From Thermoguttaceae bacterium (GTDB taxonomy: Bacteria > Planctomycetota > Planctomycetia > Pirellulales > Thermoguttaceae), in assembly GCA_028695965.1 (NCBI GenBank), contig JAQVHZ010000009.1, positions 1-64,000 of the forward strand: a DNA stretch of 64,000 bases, read 5' to 3'. Both the position numbers and the translations under genes were made by a program. Below, in pieces: positions 8,453-17,522 of this stretch. Positions within the stretch are counted from its first letter, which is position 1. Each line of letters begins with the position of its first letter. The notes under the pieces were generated by a model. It ran no database searches. It was not told the DNA's origin and saw only the letters and a list, made by a program, of their open reading frames with translations.

Positions 8453-11400
8453 ATGAAGCGGCAATTTGTCTTTTTCGCGCTTGCAGCGTTCTGCGGACTT
8501 TGCGTTTCCGCGTATGCCGACGACCAAGCGGCTCCGGCTCCGGTTCCGGAAGCGTCTGACATTCCTGTCGTCGCGGCGCCGTCAGACCCGGCTCCGCCGC
8601 CGTTTGCCCAAGCGGTTCCCGACGCCGAGAGGATTGGCGGTCCCATTACGACGCATCGTAAGAAGGATTCTTTGTACTGGGAAATCGGTCCTGAGCAGTA
8701 CAATTCGGACTATATCATCATCATGTCGCTTGCGCGCGGTATCGGCACGTCGTACGCCTACGGCGGTCAATCGCTCGATTACGGCGACGATATGATTTGG
8801 CGGTTCAAGAAAGTTGGCGACCGCATCCAGATTATCCGTCGAAATTACCGCTATCGCGCCGACTCGGGCCCTGACGCCGAAGCGTTGAGAGTCGCTTTTA
8901 CCGACAGCATTCTTTTCAGCCTGCCGATCGTCGCGCAGAATTCTTCAGGCGGTTCCACCGTTGACGTCGTCGACGTTTCGTCGTTGTTCCTCAGCGATCA
9001 GCTCTGCCGTCTGGGCGGGATTCTCGGTTCGTTTGCGCGCGACCGATCGTCGTGGGAAAAAGTCAAGGCGATGAAAGACAATCTCGAACTTGAAGTTGCG
9101 GCGACCTATTCGGGCGGCGACGGCTCGAGCGACACGGTCCTTGACCTTCGCGGGGTCAGCGTCCATATTCACTATTCGATCAGCAAGCTGAAGGACGAAG
9201 GTTACCAGCCGCGTTACGCCGACGAACGGGTCGGTTACTTCACGACCGCAATTCGGGACGTCAGCAAGACGAGCGCCGACGACAATTTCGTTCGTTACAT
9301 CAACCGTTGGAATCTGCAGAAACTCGAGCCGAGCGCGGAGAAGTCGCTCCCGAAGAAGCCGATCGTCTTCTGGCTCGACAAGGCGACGCCTTATCAGTAC
9401 CGCAAGACGCTGCGCGACGGTATCCTCGAATGGAACAAGGCGTTTGAAAAAGCGGGGTTCTACAACGCGATCGAAGTGCGCCAACAAGAGGACAACGACG
9501 ATTGGGATCCCGAAGATATCAACTACAACACGATTCGCTGGTCGGTGGCTCAGACCGGTTTCGCTATTGGTCCGAGCCGCGTGAACCCGATGACGGGCGA
9601 AATTCTCGACGCCGACGTCGTACTGACCGTCGGGTTCCTGAGCAGCTGGACCCGTCAATTTGAGCTCTACACGTCCGACCAGCTTATTGACAAGTTCGCA
9701 AACGTCGATCGTGAGAGCGCGATCAAGGCGCTCGAAAACGTCGACACGAACAGTATGCGCCGCCGTTTCAATGAAAACGACACGGAACTCTATTACGCGC
9801 AGCAGTTCGGCTTGGCGAACACGTTCTTCGACATTATGTCGGTAGACAGCGCCGTCTTTGACGCGTTCTTAGGCGAGCCGGAAACGCAAGAAGACCAAGC
9901 CGCCGCAGCGGCGGAAGCCGAGCGGTTAGCCGCAGAAGCCGCGGCTGCCGAAGCCGCTAAGAAAGCGGAAGAGGAAGCCGCCGCAAAAGCGCGTGAAGAA
10001 GCGCGCGCCGCAGAAGAACAAGCGCTCCGCGAGACCGCGCAAAAAGCGTCCGAAGCGGCAGCCGCGGCGCAAAAGACCGCCGACGACGCCCGAGCCGCCG
10101 CCGAAGAAGCGAAAGCCGCCGCCGCAGCAAACGCCGACGAGCTTGCCAAGAAAGCGCAAGAGGCGAAAGACGCCGCCGACGTCGCGCTGCGCGTTGCGAA
10201 CGACACGGCCAAGAAACTTGACGAACTGCGCGCCTCCTTCGAAGAGCTGAAAGCGGCTGAAGACGCCAGAAATGCCGAAGAAGCTAAGAAAGCCGAAGAA
10301 GCCAAGCAAAAGGCAGAAGAAGCCGAGAAAGCCGCCGCTGAAACGAAGGCTAGAGAAGAAGAGGCAAAGAAGCGCGAAGAGAACAAGAAGCGCCTTGAAG
10401 AAGAACAGAAGAAGGTCATCGACCAAGGTCTGCGCCAGCTCGTTACGCACGAGGTCGGCCATACGCTCGGTCTGCGCCACTCGTTCAAGCAGAGCGCTCT
10501 GCACTCGCTCGAGGATATCAACGACGCGTCGAAGTGGACCGAATACGGCTTTGTCGGTTCGATCATGGAATACGCGCCGATCAACATCATGCCAAAAGGC
10601 CATAAGCAAGGCGATTACTTCTCGTATCGTCTGGGCAAATACGACGAATGGGTCATCGAGTACGGCTATCGCGTCTTCCCTGGCAAGTCGACCGACTCGG
10701 AAGTGGACGAACTGAAGAAGCTTGCCGCGCAGCAATCGAAGCCCGAGTACGATTACGCTACCGACGAAGACTGCTACGGCTCGACGATCGACCCGTACGT
10801 CAATATTTGGGACCTCGGCTCGAATCCGCTTGAATACGCGAAAGTCCGCGTCGCGCTCGTCGATCAGCTCATGCCCGGCTTGAACGAGCAGATCGTTAAG
10901 GACGGAGAATCGTATCAACGTCTCCAAACGCGCTTCAATATGCTCAATTCGTGGAAGGCAGGCGCGATGACCTTTGCCGCGAACTATATTGGCGGCATGA
11001 AAGTTCACCGCGACTTCAAGGGCGACGAAGGGGAACGCAAGCCGTTCGAGGTCGTGCCCGCGCAGGATCAGCGCGATGCGATGGCGTTCCTGAAAGAGAA
11101 TGTCTTCAGTAAGGAAAGCTATAAGATTCCGCCGCAATTGTTCAACTACCTTGCGCCGAATCGTTGGCGTCATTGGGGTTCTCCGGTCTTGTCGCGTTAC
11201 GACGCCGACGTCCACGCGACGATTCTCAGCTGGCAAAACAGCGTGTTGTCGCAACTCTTAAACTCGGTAACGCTCAGCCACTTGGCAGACGCTGAAATCC
11301 GGGTTCCGGAAGGCGAAGACGTCTTCACGAGCGCCGAAATGCTCGACACGCTTTCCGACGCGATCTTCCAGGAGATTTTCGACGCCGCCAAAGCGATCGA

Positions 11401-11713
11401 CGAGAAGAACGACGAAAAAGCGACGATCGTCATCAGCACGCAGCGCCGCAACTTGCAGCGCGCGTACTTCGCGCGGTTGTGCTCGTTTGCGAACAACGCC
11501 TCCGGAAGCGCCGGCGTCGCCGACGTCTCCGCGCTGTCGCGATACCAGCTGCGCAAATTGCAAAAGGCGATTAAGACGGTCCTTGAGCATGAGAGCGCCG
11601 ACTACGCAAACGCAAGGGCTCGCGGTCAGGATCGATTTGCTCGTCCGCACCTTGAGTCGTTAGACGAACAGGCGACAAAGACCCTTGAAGCGATCGTGAT
11701 TTCAGGGCTCTAA
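8453..11713 (+). CDS. Exported zinc metalloprotease (DUF5117/DUF4953 type) with TolA-like insertion
   Basis: A 1086-residue secreted protein. The signal peptide ends at AYA around residue 22. Residues 50-460 resemble the DUF5117 region and the start of the catalytic domain. Residues about 473-655 are an almost unbroken Ala/Glu/Lys/Arg-rich helix or coiled coil. The metzincin zinc motif HEVGHTLGLRH follows immediately (His666, Glu667, His670, His676) and a Met-turn-like SIMEYAP has Met705. The rest resembles the DUF4953 C-terminal part. Family members are predicted secreted or periplasmic endopeptidases of unknown substrate. The long charged helix between the domain core and the active-site helix is not typical of the family. 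A strong bidirectional terminator follows. Confidence 0.85.
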   Translation: MKRQFVFFALAAFCGLCVSAYADDQAAPAPVPEASDIPVVAAPSDPAPPPFAQAVPDAERIGGPITTHRKKDSLYWEIGPEQYNSDYIIIMSLARGIGTSYAYGGQSLDYGDDMIWRFKKVGDRIQIIRRNYRYRADSGPDAEALRVAFTDSILFSLPIVAQNSSGGSTVDVVDVSSLFLSDQLCRLGGILGSFARDRSSWEKVKAMKDNLELEVAATYSGGDGSSDTVLDLRGVSVHIHYSISKLKDEGYQPRYADERVGYFTTAIRDVSKTSADDNFVRYINRWNLQKLEPSAEKSLPKKPIVFWLDKATPYQYRKTLRDGILEWNKAFEKAGFYNAIEVRQQEDNDDWDPEDINYNTIRWSVAQTGFAIGPSRVNPMTGEILDADVVLTVGFLSSWTRQFELYTSDQLIDKFANVDRESAIKALENVDTNSMRRRFNENDTELYYAQQFGLANTFFDIMSVDSAVFDAFLGEPETQEDQAAAAAEAERLAAEAAAAEAAKKAEEEAAAKAREEARAAEEQALRETAQKASEAAAAAQKTADDARAAAEEAKAAAAANADELAKKAQEAKDAADVALRVANDTAKKLDELRASFEELKAAEDARNAEEAKKAEEAKQKAEEAEKAAAETKAREEEAKKREENKKRLEEEQKKVIDQGLRQLVTHEVGHTLGLRHSFKQSALHSLEDINDASKWTEYGFVGSIMEYAPINIMPKGHKQGDYFSYRLGKYDEWVIEYGYRVFPGKSTDSEVDELKKLAAQQSKPEYDYATDEDCYGSTIDPYVNIWDLGSNPLEYAKVRVALVDQLMPGLNEQIVKDGESYQRLQTRFNMLNSWKAGAMTFAANYIGGMKVHRDFKGDEGERKPFEVVPAQDQRDAMAFLKENVFSKESYKIPPQLFNYLAPNRWRHWGSPVLSRYDADVHATILSWQNSVLSQLLNSVTLSHLADAEIRVPEGEDVFTSAEMLDTLSDAIFQEIFDAAKAIDEKNDEKATIVISTQRRNLQRAYFARLCSFANNASGSAGVADVSALSRYQLRKLQKAIKTVLEHESADYANARARGQDRFARPHLESLDEQATKTLEAIVISGL

Positions 11714-11771
11714 TCTTCGACGAATCGAGGAGCCGCGTCGTTGCGGGCTCCTGAAGCGTCGAGCTTAATTG

Positions 11772-11820
11772 AAGGAACGCCAAAGCGGATATGTTGAATT
11801 ATCGCTTTGGCGTTCCTTTT
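11772..11820. terminator. Bidirectional intrinsic terminator
   Basis: A 16-bp perfect stem (11772-11787 with 11803-11818) with a 15-base loop is followed by a T-run on the plus strand and preceded by A-rich sequence. It sits between the convergent metalloprotease and hydrogenase genes and can serve both. Confidence 0.85.
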
Positions 11821-11839
11821 TTGTCGCTATTGCAAATTG

Positions 11840-13357
11840 CTATTGCAAGTCGGGCAGGGGCGGACTTGCTTCGACCAATTTCTTGATTTCGCGCGTCGCT
11901 TTCTTAGGCTCGCCCAACGCGCCCGCGCCGCCGACGCATCCGCCCTCGCAGGTCATGATTTCGACCAGATTGCCGGGGCATTCTTTCGTCGCGTAGGTTC
12001 TCAGCATTCTGATACCGTTTGGGGAGAGTCCGTCGACGCAAATCGGCTTCACGTCGATTTCGGCGAGGCTTGGATCGTTGTCGACGTTGTTTTCGACGAT
12101 CGTCTTGACGGCGTTGGCGACTCCTCCGGTGACGGGGAAGCCGACGCCTAGAGCGCTCGCAGGGGCGTCGCAGAAGTAGTCCGCAACGTCGGCGCCTTCA
12201 ATGTCGGCGGCGGCGAACAACGAGCCGAGTTCCTCGAAGGTCAGGACGTAATCGACGCTTTCGTCGCGCAGCCCTTCGGCGCGTTTTGCGACGCAAGGGC
12301 CGATAAATACGGAGATGCAGTTGGGATAGCGCCGCTTCGCTTCTTTGGCGGTATAGTTCATCGGCGTCGGCGTTTCCGAGACGAACGGAAGGAGCTCCGG
12401 AATGTGTTTCTTCGCCGTCGTAACATACGCCGGGCAGCAGGACGTCGTCATAAAGCGTTCTCCGCGCCTCATACGTTCGATAAATTCTTCGGCTTCGAAG
12501 ACGGCAGTTTTGTCGGCGCCCGCGGCGACGGTTAAGATATGGTCGAATCCAAGCTGAAGGAGCGCGCCGCAGATTTTTTCGATCGGGTAGGGGAATTGTC
12601 CGACGATCGCCGGCGCAATGAGCGCGACGAGCGGCTTCTCGCGTTCGACGAGCCGCCTTGCGACGTCGAGGATCTGACTGCGTTCCATGATTGCTCCGAA
12701 GGGACACGCGCGCATACAGCGTCCGCACGCGGTGCATTTGTCGAAATCGATTTCCGCGCGTCCCGACTCGGTTTTGCGAATAGCGCCGACCGGGCACGCC
12801 TCCTCGCAGGGCACGTGCAATTTGATGATCGCCTGGTAGGGGCACGAATCCATGCATCGCCCGCAATTCTTGCAGGTATGCGAGTCGATATGCGACTTTC
12901 TGCCGATGATCGAGACGGCTCCGAAGGGGCAGTTCGTCAGGCACGGACGCGCCAAACAGCCTTGGCAGTACTCGGTAACCATGTACCGCGCCTTGACGCA
13001 GCCTTGGCACGCGATATCGACGAAGGTCAAGACGGGCTCTTCCGGTCGTTCTCGTTCGAGCGCCTCCTTGGCGTATTGCGAGAGCGGCTTGTATTCGTCG
13101 TCCTCTTCGACGGAGAAGCCCAGCGCGCTGATGCACCGCTGCCGCAATATGGCGCGCTCTTTAAAGACGCAGCATCGAAAAGTCGCTTCCGAGTCTTTCG
13201 GGCGCATATCGAACGGTATGCGGTCCGCCGATTCGAGCAAGGCGCCCTGAAAGTACGCGTGCACTAAGCGGACGGCGACTTCGCGGCGCAGGTACGAAGC
13301 GTTGTCGCGCTTGACTGTTTGCGCCGTCCCTTTGGAGTTTTCGGCGTTCGTCTCCAT
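11840..13357 (-). CDS. Monomeric [FeFe]-hydrogenase, group B-like
   Basis: A 505-residue protein with ferredoxin-like cysteine clusters at residues 117-143, 162-188 and 208-218, then an H-cluster domain. The L1 motif is TSCCPAY (305-311, with Cys307 and Cys308), L2 is GPCVAK (Cys355) and L3 is IMTCEGGC (Cys470, Cys474). The four H-cluster cysteines are present, but Gly353 takes the place of the Met and Ala that of the Ser found in group A enzymes, as in group B (CpIII-like) hydrogenases. Such enzymes interconvert protons and H2 with ferredoxin; whether this one evolves, consumes or senses H2 is not shown. AAGGA lies upstream of the ATG. No HydE, HydF or HydG maturase is in the window. Confidence 0.88.
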   Translation of the reverse strand: METNAENSKGTAQTVKRDNASYLRREVAVRLVHAYFQGALLESADRIPFDMRPKDSEATFRCCVFKERAILRQRCISALGFSVEEDDEYKPLSQYAKEALERERPEEPVLTFVDIACQGCVKARYMVTEYCQGCLARPCLTNCPFGAVSIIGRKSHIDSHTCKNCGRCMDSCPYQAIIKLHVPCEEACPVGAIRKTESGRAEIDFDKCTACGRCMRACPFGAIMERSQILDVARRLVEREKPLVALIAPAIVGQFPYPIEKICGALLQLGFDHILTVAAGADKTAVFEAEEFIERMRRGERFMTTSCCPAYVTTAKKHIPELLPFVSETPTPMNYTAKEAKRRYPNCISVFIGPCVAKRAEGLRDESVDYVLTFEELGSLFAAADIEGADVADYFCDAPASALGVGFPVTGGVANAVKTIVENNVDNDPSLAEIDVKPICVDGLSPNGIRMLRTYATKECPGNLVEIMTCEGGCVGGAGALGEPKKATREIKKLVEASPPLPDLQ

Positions 13358-13517
13358 TTCCGATCCTTCTTTCTAACTATTCCAACGGAATCGTAACGTT
13401 TTGGTTCTTTGCGGCGGCTGTTTGGCGCTCGTCTGTGTTTTCGCCCCGAATTTTACTGTTTTAGGCTTAATTTGTCAAGAATGCGCGAAGCCGCTCGCTC
13501 TTGCGGCGAGGTAAAAA

Positions 13518-13559
13518 AACACGGCTTGCTCGCGTCGAGGAACGCGAACAAACCGTGTT
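13518..13559 (-). terminator. Intrinsic terminator after HEAT-repeat gene
   Basis: A long stem (AACACGG.TTG.TCGCG paired around an 8-base loop) is followed on the minus strand by a run of T. It lies 28 bases after the stop of the HEAT-repeat gene and upstream of the hydrogenase. Confidence 0.8.
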
Positions 13560-13587
13560 GGGCTAGGTTAAGGCGCAACTTTCGCGA

Positions 13588-15297
13588 TTAGCGAATGTTG
13601 GCCTTGTATTGAACGGCGCGGTCCTTTTGACCTTGGTCGCCCTTTGCGATAACGACGTCGAGCGCTTTGCGGAAGAGGTCTTTGTTCTCTTTACGGAGGT
13701 AGTCTTGGTGCGCGAGGTCGAGGATCGAGTTGAGCGCTCTGTTCGCGAGCGCTTCCGTATCGACCGATTCGAGCAAGAATTCGACCGATTTCGGCGCGCG
13801 GACGGCTCCGACGCGTTCGAGGACGTAGTTGCGTTCGGCGTCGCGTTGGGCGAGCGCAAAGGCTTTCTTCAAGTTCGCCAATTTGTCTTCGTTCGACATA
13901 TCGATCCCGTCTTGTTCGTCCGGCAGGGAGACGACGCGGATGAACGCGCGGAGCGCCTGAGTGCGGAGCTGTTCCGGATAGGCGTCGTTGCTTGCGGCGG
14001 CAAGGAGCTTCTCCCAGACGACGGCGTTGGGCCAGTTGCTCATTGCGCGGACGCTCAAGGCGACCATGTTCGGGTCGTTCGTGTTGAGGCCGGCTTCGAT
14101 CTGCTCGAGCGCGGCGTCGCCGCCGATACGGCCGAGGAGCATGAAGACTTGCGGGCCGTTTTCGTTGTTCATCTTGGCGATGACGGGCGTCGCGTCTCCG
14201 GCGCAGAGTCGGGAGATGATCTGTTCGGCGCGGTCGCGGTCGCCGCGGTCGGCAATAGCGAGGAACGCGTCGACAAAATCGCCGATATTATCTTTGGTCG
14301 CGAGCTGTTCTGCCGCCGTCAGGAGCGCCAGGCGCGCGGGGCAGTCGTCTTTCTTCGCAAGGGCGAGGAGGGTCGCGACTTCCGACTTGACGTAGCGCCC
14401 GCCGACGACTTCCGCCAACGACGCCATATTGGCGCCGTCTTTTTCCTTCTTGAGCGCGTCGACGACCGCTTTGTCGAAATCGTCGCCAACGATGTTTCTC
14501 ATGACGCGAACGCAGAGCCCGCGATCGAATTCCGCCATCGTCTTGTAGAGGACGTCGAATTCTTTGCTCGAGCCGATCTTTTCGATCGCCATGAGCGCGG
14601 CGCGCTTCACTTCGTGATTATCGGACGCCAGAGCGGCGACGGCGAGCGGGAGGCAGTCTTTCGCTTGACGAACGCGGACGGCGCCAAGGGCGCGCGCTTT
14701 GTCGTCGTCGGAAAGGGCGTCGAAGCCTTTGATATACGCCTCGAAATCGGCGTCGGAGAGGTAAGGCGCGGCGAGCGGCAGTTCCGTTTCGACGCCGACG
14801 CTGATATCGACGTCGCGCGCTTTAATGTAGGACGCGAATTTCTCAGGGTCGGCGTTCAGCGCGTTCAACGCTTTTTCCGTCGGGATTTGGGCCAGAACGC
14901 GCGCGGCGGCGTCGACTAGGGCGGGCTCGTCGCTCGTCAGGAAGGTCGCGACGGTATCGACGCACGAATCGTCGCCGAACCATTGGAGCACGTGCAGGAG
15001 CCACGCTTTGGCGACGACGGGGTTGTCCGCTTCAAGCGCGTCGCAGGTCGCTTTGATCGATTCGGCGCGGAGTTCTTTTGTTTCGGCGCAGTCGCGCAGG
15101 CAGTAGTTCATCCAGGCTTGCTGCGATTCTTCCATCGCGCGGACTTGCCCTTCGTCGGCCATATTTTGAGGCGCCATCTTCGGGAGGAATTCCGCCAGTT
15201 TAGCGGCTGGGTCTTGCGCGAACGTTTGCGCGGAGGCGACGCAGAGCGCGCAGGCCGCGGCGACGCATATCGCGAGCTTTTTCCAAGTGAGTTTCAT
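13588..15297 (-). CDS. Exported HEAT-repeat protein
   Basis: A 569-residue protein with a signal peptide (charged MKLTWKK, hydrophobic core, cleavage near residue 28 after TFA). The rest is a chain of helical HEAT-like repeats with the usual pattern of paired helices and Ala/Leu/Val cores, for example VVDALKKEKDGAN and AVAALASDNHEVKRAAL. Such proteins act as extracytoplasmic scaffolds or adaptors and no enzymatic motif is seen. It is the last gene before a strong terminator; the oxidoreductase upstream ends 82 bases away on the same strand. Confidence 0.8.
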   Translation of the reverse strand: MKLTWKKLAICVAAACALCVASAQTFAQDPAAKLAEFLPKMAPQNMADEGQVRAMEESQQAWMNYCLRDCAETKELRAESIKATCDALEADNPVVAKAWLLHVLQWFGDDSCVDTVATFLTSDEPALVDAAARVLAQIPTEKALNALNADPEKFASYIKARDVDISVGVETELPLAAPYLSDADFEAYIKGFDALSDDDKARALGAVRVRQAKDCLPLAVAALASDNHEVKRAALMAIEKIGSSKEFDVLYKTMAEFDRGLCVRVMRNIVGDDFDKAVVDALKKEKDGANMASLAEVVGGRYVKSEVATLLALAKKDDCPARLALLTAAEQLATKDNIGDFVDAFLAIADRGDRDRAEQIISRLCAGDATPVIAKMNNENGPQVFMLLGRIGGDAALEQIEAGLNTNDPNMVALSVRAMSNWPNAVVWEKLLAAASNDAYPEQLRTQALRAFIRVVSLPDEQDGIDMSNEDKLANLKKAFALAQRDAERNYVLERVGAVRAPKSVEFLLESVDTEALANRALNSILDLAHQDYLRKENKDLFRKALDVVIAKGDQGQKDRAVQYKANIR

Positions 15298-15379
15298 CTG
15301 TTCTTCCTATTATATGGGCAACGCATAACGCGTTGTTCAGTTGTTAAATACTGTTGACCAATACCGTTTTGTTACTTGC

Positions 15380-16633
15380 TCAGACTTCCGGAATCGCATA
15401 AGGGGCGCGTTGGACGCGTTGGACGTGGCGATTGGCCTCGTCGTCGTTGACGAAACGGCAGTTGGCGGAATCCCATTCGAGCCGACGGTTAAGCTTGTGA
15501 CAGATCGCAAGGAGCTGGCAGAGGGACGCGGTAACGGCGCCGTACGCGAAATCTTGGAACGGACGCAGACGGTTGCGCGCGCAGAACGCGAAATCGTCGT
15601 TGATGCTCCATGCGCCGCCGGAGTAGCGGCGAACTTCGACCGGCTTGAGAGGATTCATCTTCGTTTGGTTGTGCGAATATTCGCCTTCCGTGCCCTTGAA
15701 CGTAATGTCAAAAGGACCGTGCCAGGCGTGGTGCATCTTGAGCCCGTTCTTGAAGACGGCGCAGACGTACTTGGAGCCGTCGTAACCGGCGGGAAGAAGT
15801 TCGACCGGTTCTTCAAGGTCCATGCCGAGCGCATAGAGGGCGCCGCCGAATTTGTGCGCGCCCCAGTCGGCGAGGAACCCGTTTCCATATTCGGTATACC
15901 GCCGCCAGCCGCCGCCGTAGTTCCCGGAGCAGCGCTCGCTGTTGAACGGGGCGTAGGGCGCTTGACCTTGCCAACGATCCCAGTCGAACCCTTCCGGAAT
16001 CGGTTGTTCGGGCAGGTAGCAGTGTCTTGGCGGGTCGCCTAGCCCGACGAAGACTTCTTTGACTTCGCCGATGGCGCCGCTTTGCAGAATGGGGGCCATG
16101 TAGCCGTAGTCTTCCATGACGCGTTGGCTTCCGCTCGAGCAGACGCGGTTGTATTTGCGCGCGGCTTTCACGATGATTCGGGATTCTTGGAGCGTCAGGG
16201 TAAGAGGTTTTTCGCAGAAGACGTCTTTACCGGCTTGGCAGGCTTCGACGGAGATTTTCGTGTGCCAGTGGTCGGGGGTCGCGCAGCAAATAGCGTCGAC
16301 GTCGTCGCGCTGCAGGACGTCTTCGTAATGCGCGTATTTGGCTGCCGCTTCGTTGCGATAATGATTGTTGACGCGAGCGGCGGCGCGGTCAAGATGGGCT
16401 TTGTAGCAGTCGCATACGCCGAGGATTTGGTAGTTCGGGTTGCCTAAGAAAGCGCCGAGCAGCTCGTTTCCGCGGTTGCCCATTCCGATATGGAACAGGT
16501 TGATCTTGTTGCTTGGCGCAACGCCGCCGCTGAATCCGAAGATACGCCCCGGCATGACAAGCGGCGCCGAAATGGCGCTTGCAGAAACCGCTAAAAAGGT
16601 GCGGCGTGAAAGTCTTGTTCGCTCGTTCTTCAT
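15380..16633 (-). CDS. Twin-arginine Gfo/Idh/MocA family oxidoreductase
   Basis: A 417-residue NAD(P)-dependent sugar or inositol dehydrogenase-like protein. The N-terminus carries a Tat signal (SRRTFLA at 9-15, then a hydrophobic stretch). The Rossmann glycine motif is GMGNRG (50-55) and the EKP motif with the family's catalytic lysine is at 141-143. Planctomycetes encode many exported paralogues of this family, thought to act on glycans or sugar derivatives in the periplasm; the substrate is unknown. It is followed on the same strand by the HEAT-repeat gene. Confidence 0.88.
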   Translation of the reverse strand: MKNERTRLSRRTFLAVSASAISAPLVMPGRIFGFSGGVAPSNKINLFHIGMGNRGNELLGAFLGNPNYQILGVCDCYKAHLDRAAARVNNHYRNEAAAKYAHYEDVLQRDDVDAICCATPDHWHTKISVEACQAGKDVFCEKPLTLTLQESRIIVKAARKYNRVCSSGSQRVMEDYGYMAPILQSGAIGEVKEVFVGLGDPPRHCYLPEQPIPEGFDWDRWQGQAPYAPFNSERCSGNYGGGWRRYTEYGNGFLADWGAHKFGGALYALGMDLEEPVELLPAGYDGSKYVCAVFKNGLKMHHAWHGPFDITFKGTEGEYSHNQTKMNPLKPVEVRRYSGGAWSINDDFAFCARNRLRPFQDFAYGAVTASLCQLLAICHKLNRRLEWDSANCRFVNDDEANRHVQRVQRAPYAIPEV

Positions 16634-16949
16634 CGTTATCCTTTTACATTACAGGGGTTGGAATATGGTAGGACAAATGATCGCAGGGGCGCATGGCGGC
16701 TTAAACGCAATTGACGCGCTGGATTTTGAACGCCCGCCTCCACAACTACCCGATTATATATCAAACTGAAATTAGTAGCAACAGTTTCGCTATTTTTTTA
16801 TTTTTACGTATTTTCTAGCGTGCCGTGCCTTTATTTTAACGGATTCTAGTTGCCGCCGCGCCGTCGGCAAACGCTTCTGAAGAAGAAAAGCGCCTCGGCT
16901 TGTTAGGTTCGAGGCGTTTTTTATTGGGTTGATTCGATTCAAGTTAGAA
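16634..16949. other. Intergenic region with one terminator
   Basis: About 316 bases, AT-rich toward the left end, probably holding the promoter of the oxidoreductase (minus strand) and the terminator of the lipoprotein gene. No gene was seen. Confidence 0.5.
16886..16922 (-). terminator. Terminator after DUF1559-associated lipoprotein
   Basis: Stem CGCCTCG (16891-16897) pairs with CGAGGCG (16910-16916). It has T/A tracts on both sides, so it could act in either direction; on the minus strand it lies directly after the lipoprotein stop. Confidence 0.65.
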
Positions 16950-17399
16950 TCATTCGTCAACCATAGTGATATCGTAGACCATCGTTTTGTCTTTTCCGTT
17001 GATTTCGACGACTTGTTCCGATTGGGCGCCGAATTTCGGGGGCACGAGGTCGATTTGTTCGACGGCGGATGGGTCGACGTTGCCGTCTTTCACGTCGTCA
17101 ATATCGACCAGTTCGCCCGATTTCTTATCGCGCGTGATTGTCGCGTTGACGACGACCTTGTATTTTCCGGCAAGGAGCCCCGCGGCGGGCGTCATTTTAT
17201 AGGTTCCGTCGGTAATGCCGCAGGAGGCGCCGGAGCCTTCCGCGCTTTCAGGTATGAAATTGACGACGCCGACCGGGACCGGTTCGCCGTTCGAGGTAAC
17301 GGTTCCGGAGAGCGCGCAGCGTATTTCTTTTGAACATCCCGCCGTCAAGGCGACGCAGGTCAACAGGACGCACAGACAAAGAGCGTTTATTTTCATCAT
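16950..17399 (-). CDS. Small lipoprotein paired with DUF1559 protein
   Basis: A protein of about 150 residues with a lipoprotein signal ending LTAGC (Cys22) and a single beta-sandwich, transthyretin/carboxypeptidase-regulatory-like domain (SGTVTSNGEPVPVGVVNFIP is characteristic). Planctomycete genomes very often place such a lipoprotein next to a DUF1559 gene; the function is unknown. The start is taken at the first of two adjacent ATG codons because AAAGG lies at the right distance upstream; an upstream ATG at 17435 lacks such a site. It follows the DUF1559 gene on the same strand and is repeated as a pair at 54.0-55.6 kb. Confidence 0.78.
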   Translation of the reverse strand: MMKINALCLCVLLTCVALTAGCSKEIRCALSGTVTSNGEPVPVGVVNFIPESAEGSGASCGITDGTYKMTPAAGLLAGKYKVVVNATITRDKKSGELVDIDDVKDGNVDPSAVEQIDLVPPKFGAQSEQVVEINGKDKTMVYDITMVDE

Positions 17400-17522
17400 A
17401 TAGCCTTTATTAAAAATAGAGCGGCGAATTCGCACAAGGCGAGCCGCCGCTCTTCGGAGATTAACGTTCGCGCGGCGTTCTGCAGCGAGCGCTTCGAGCG
17501 GCCGCGCGTTGTTAGAGCGACT

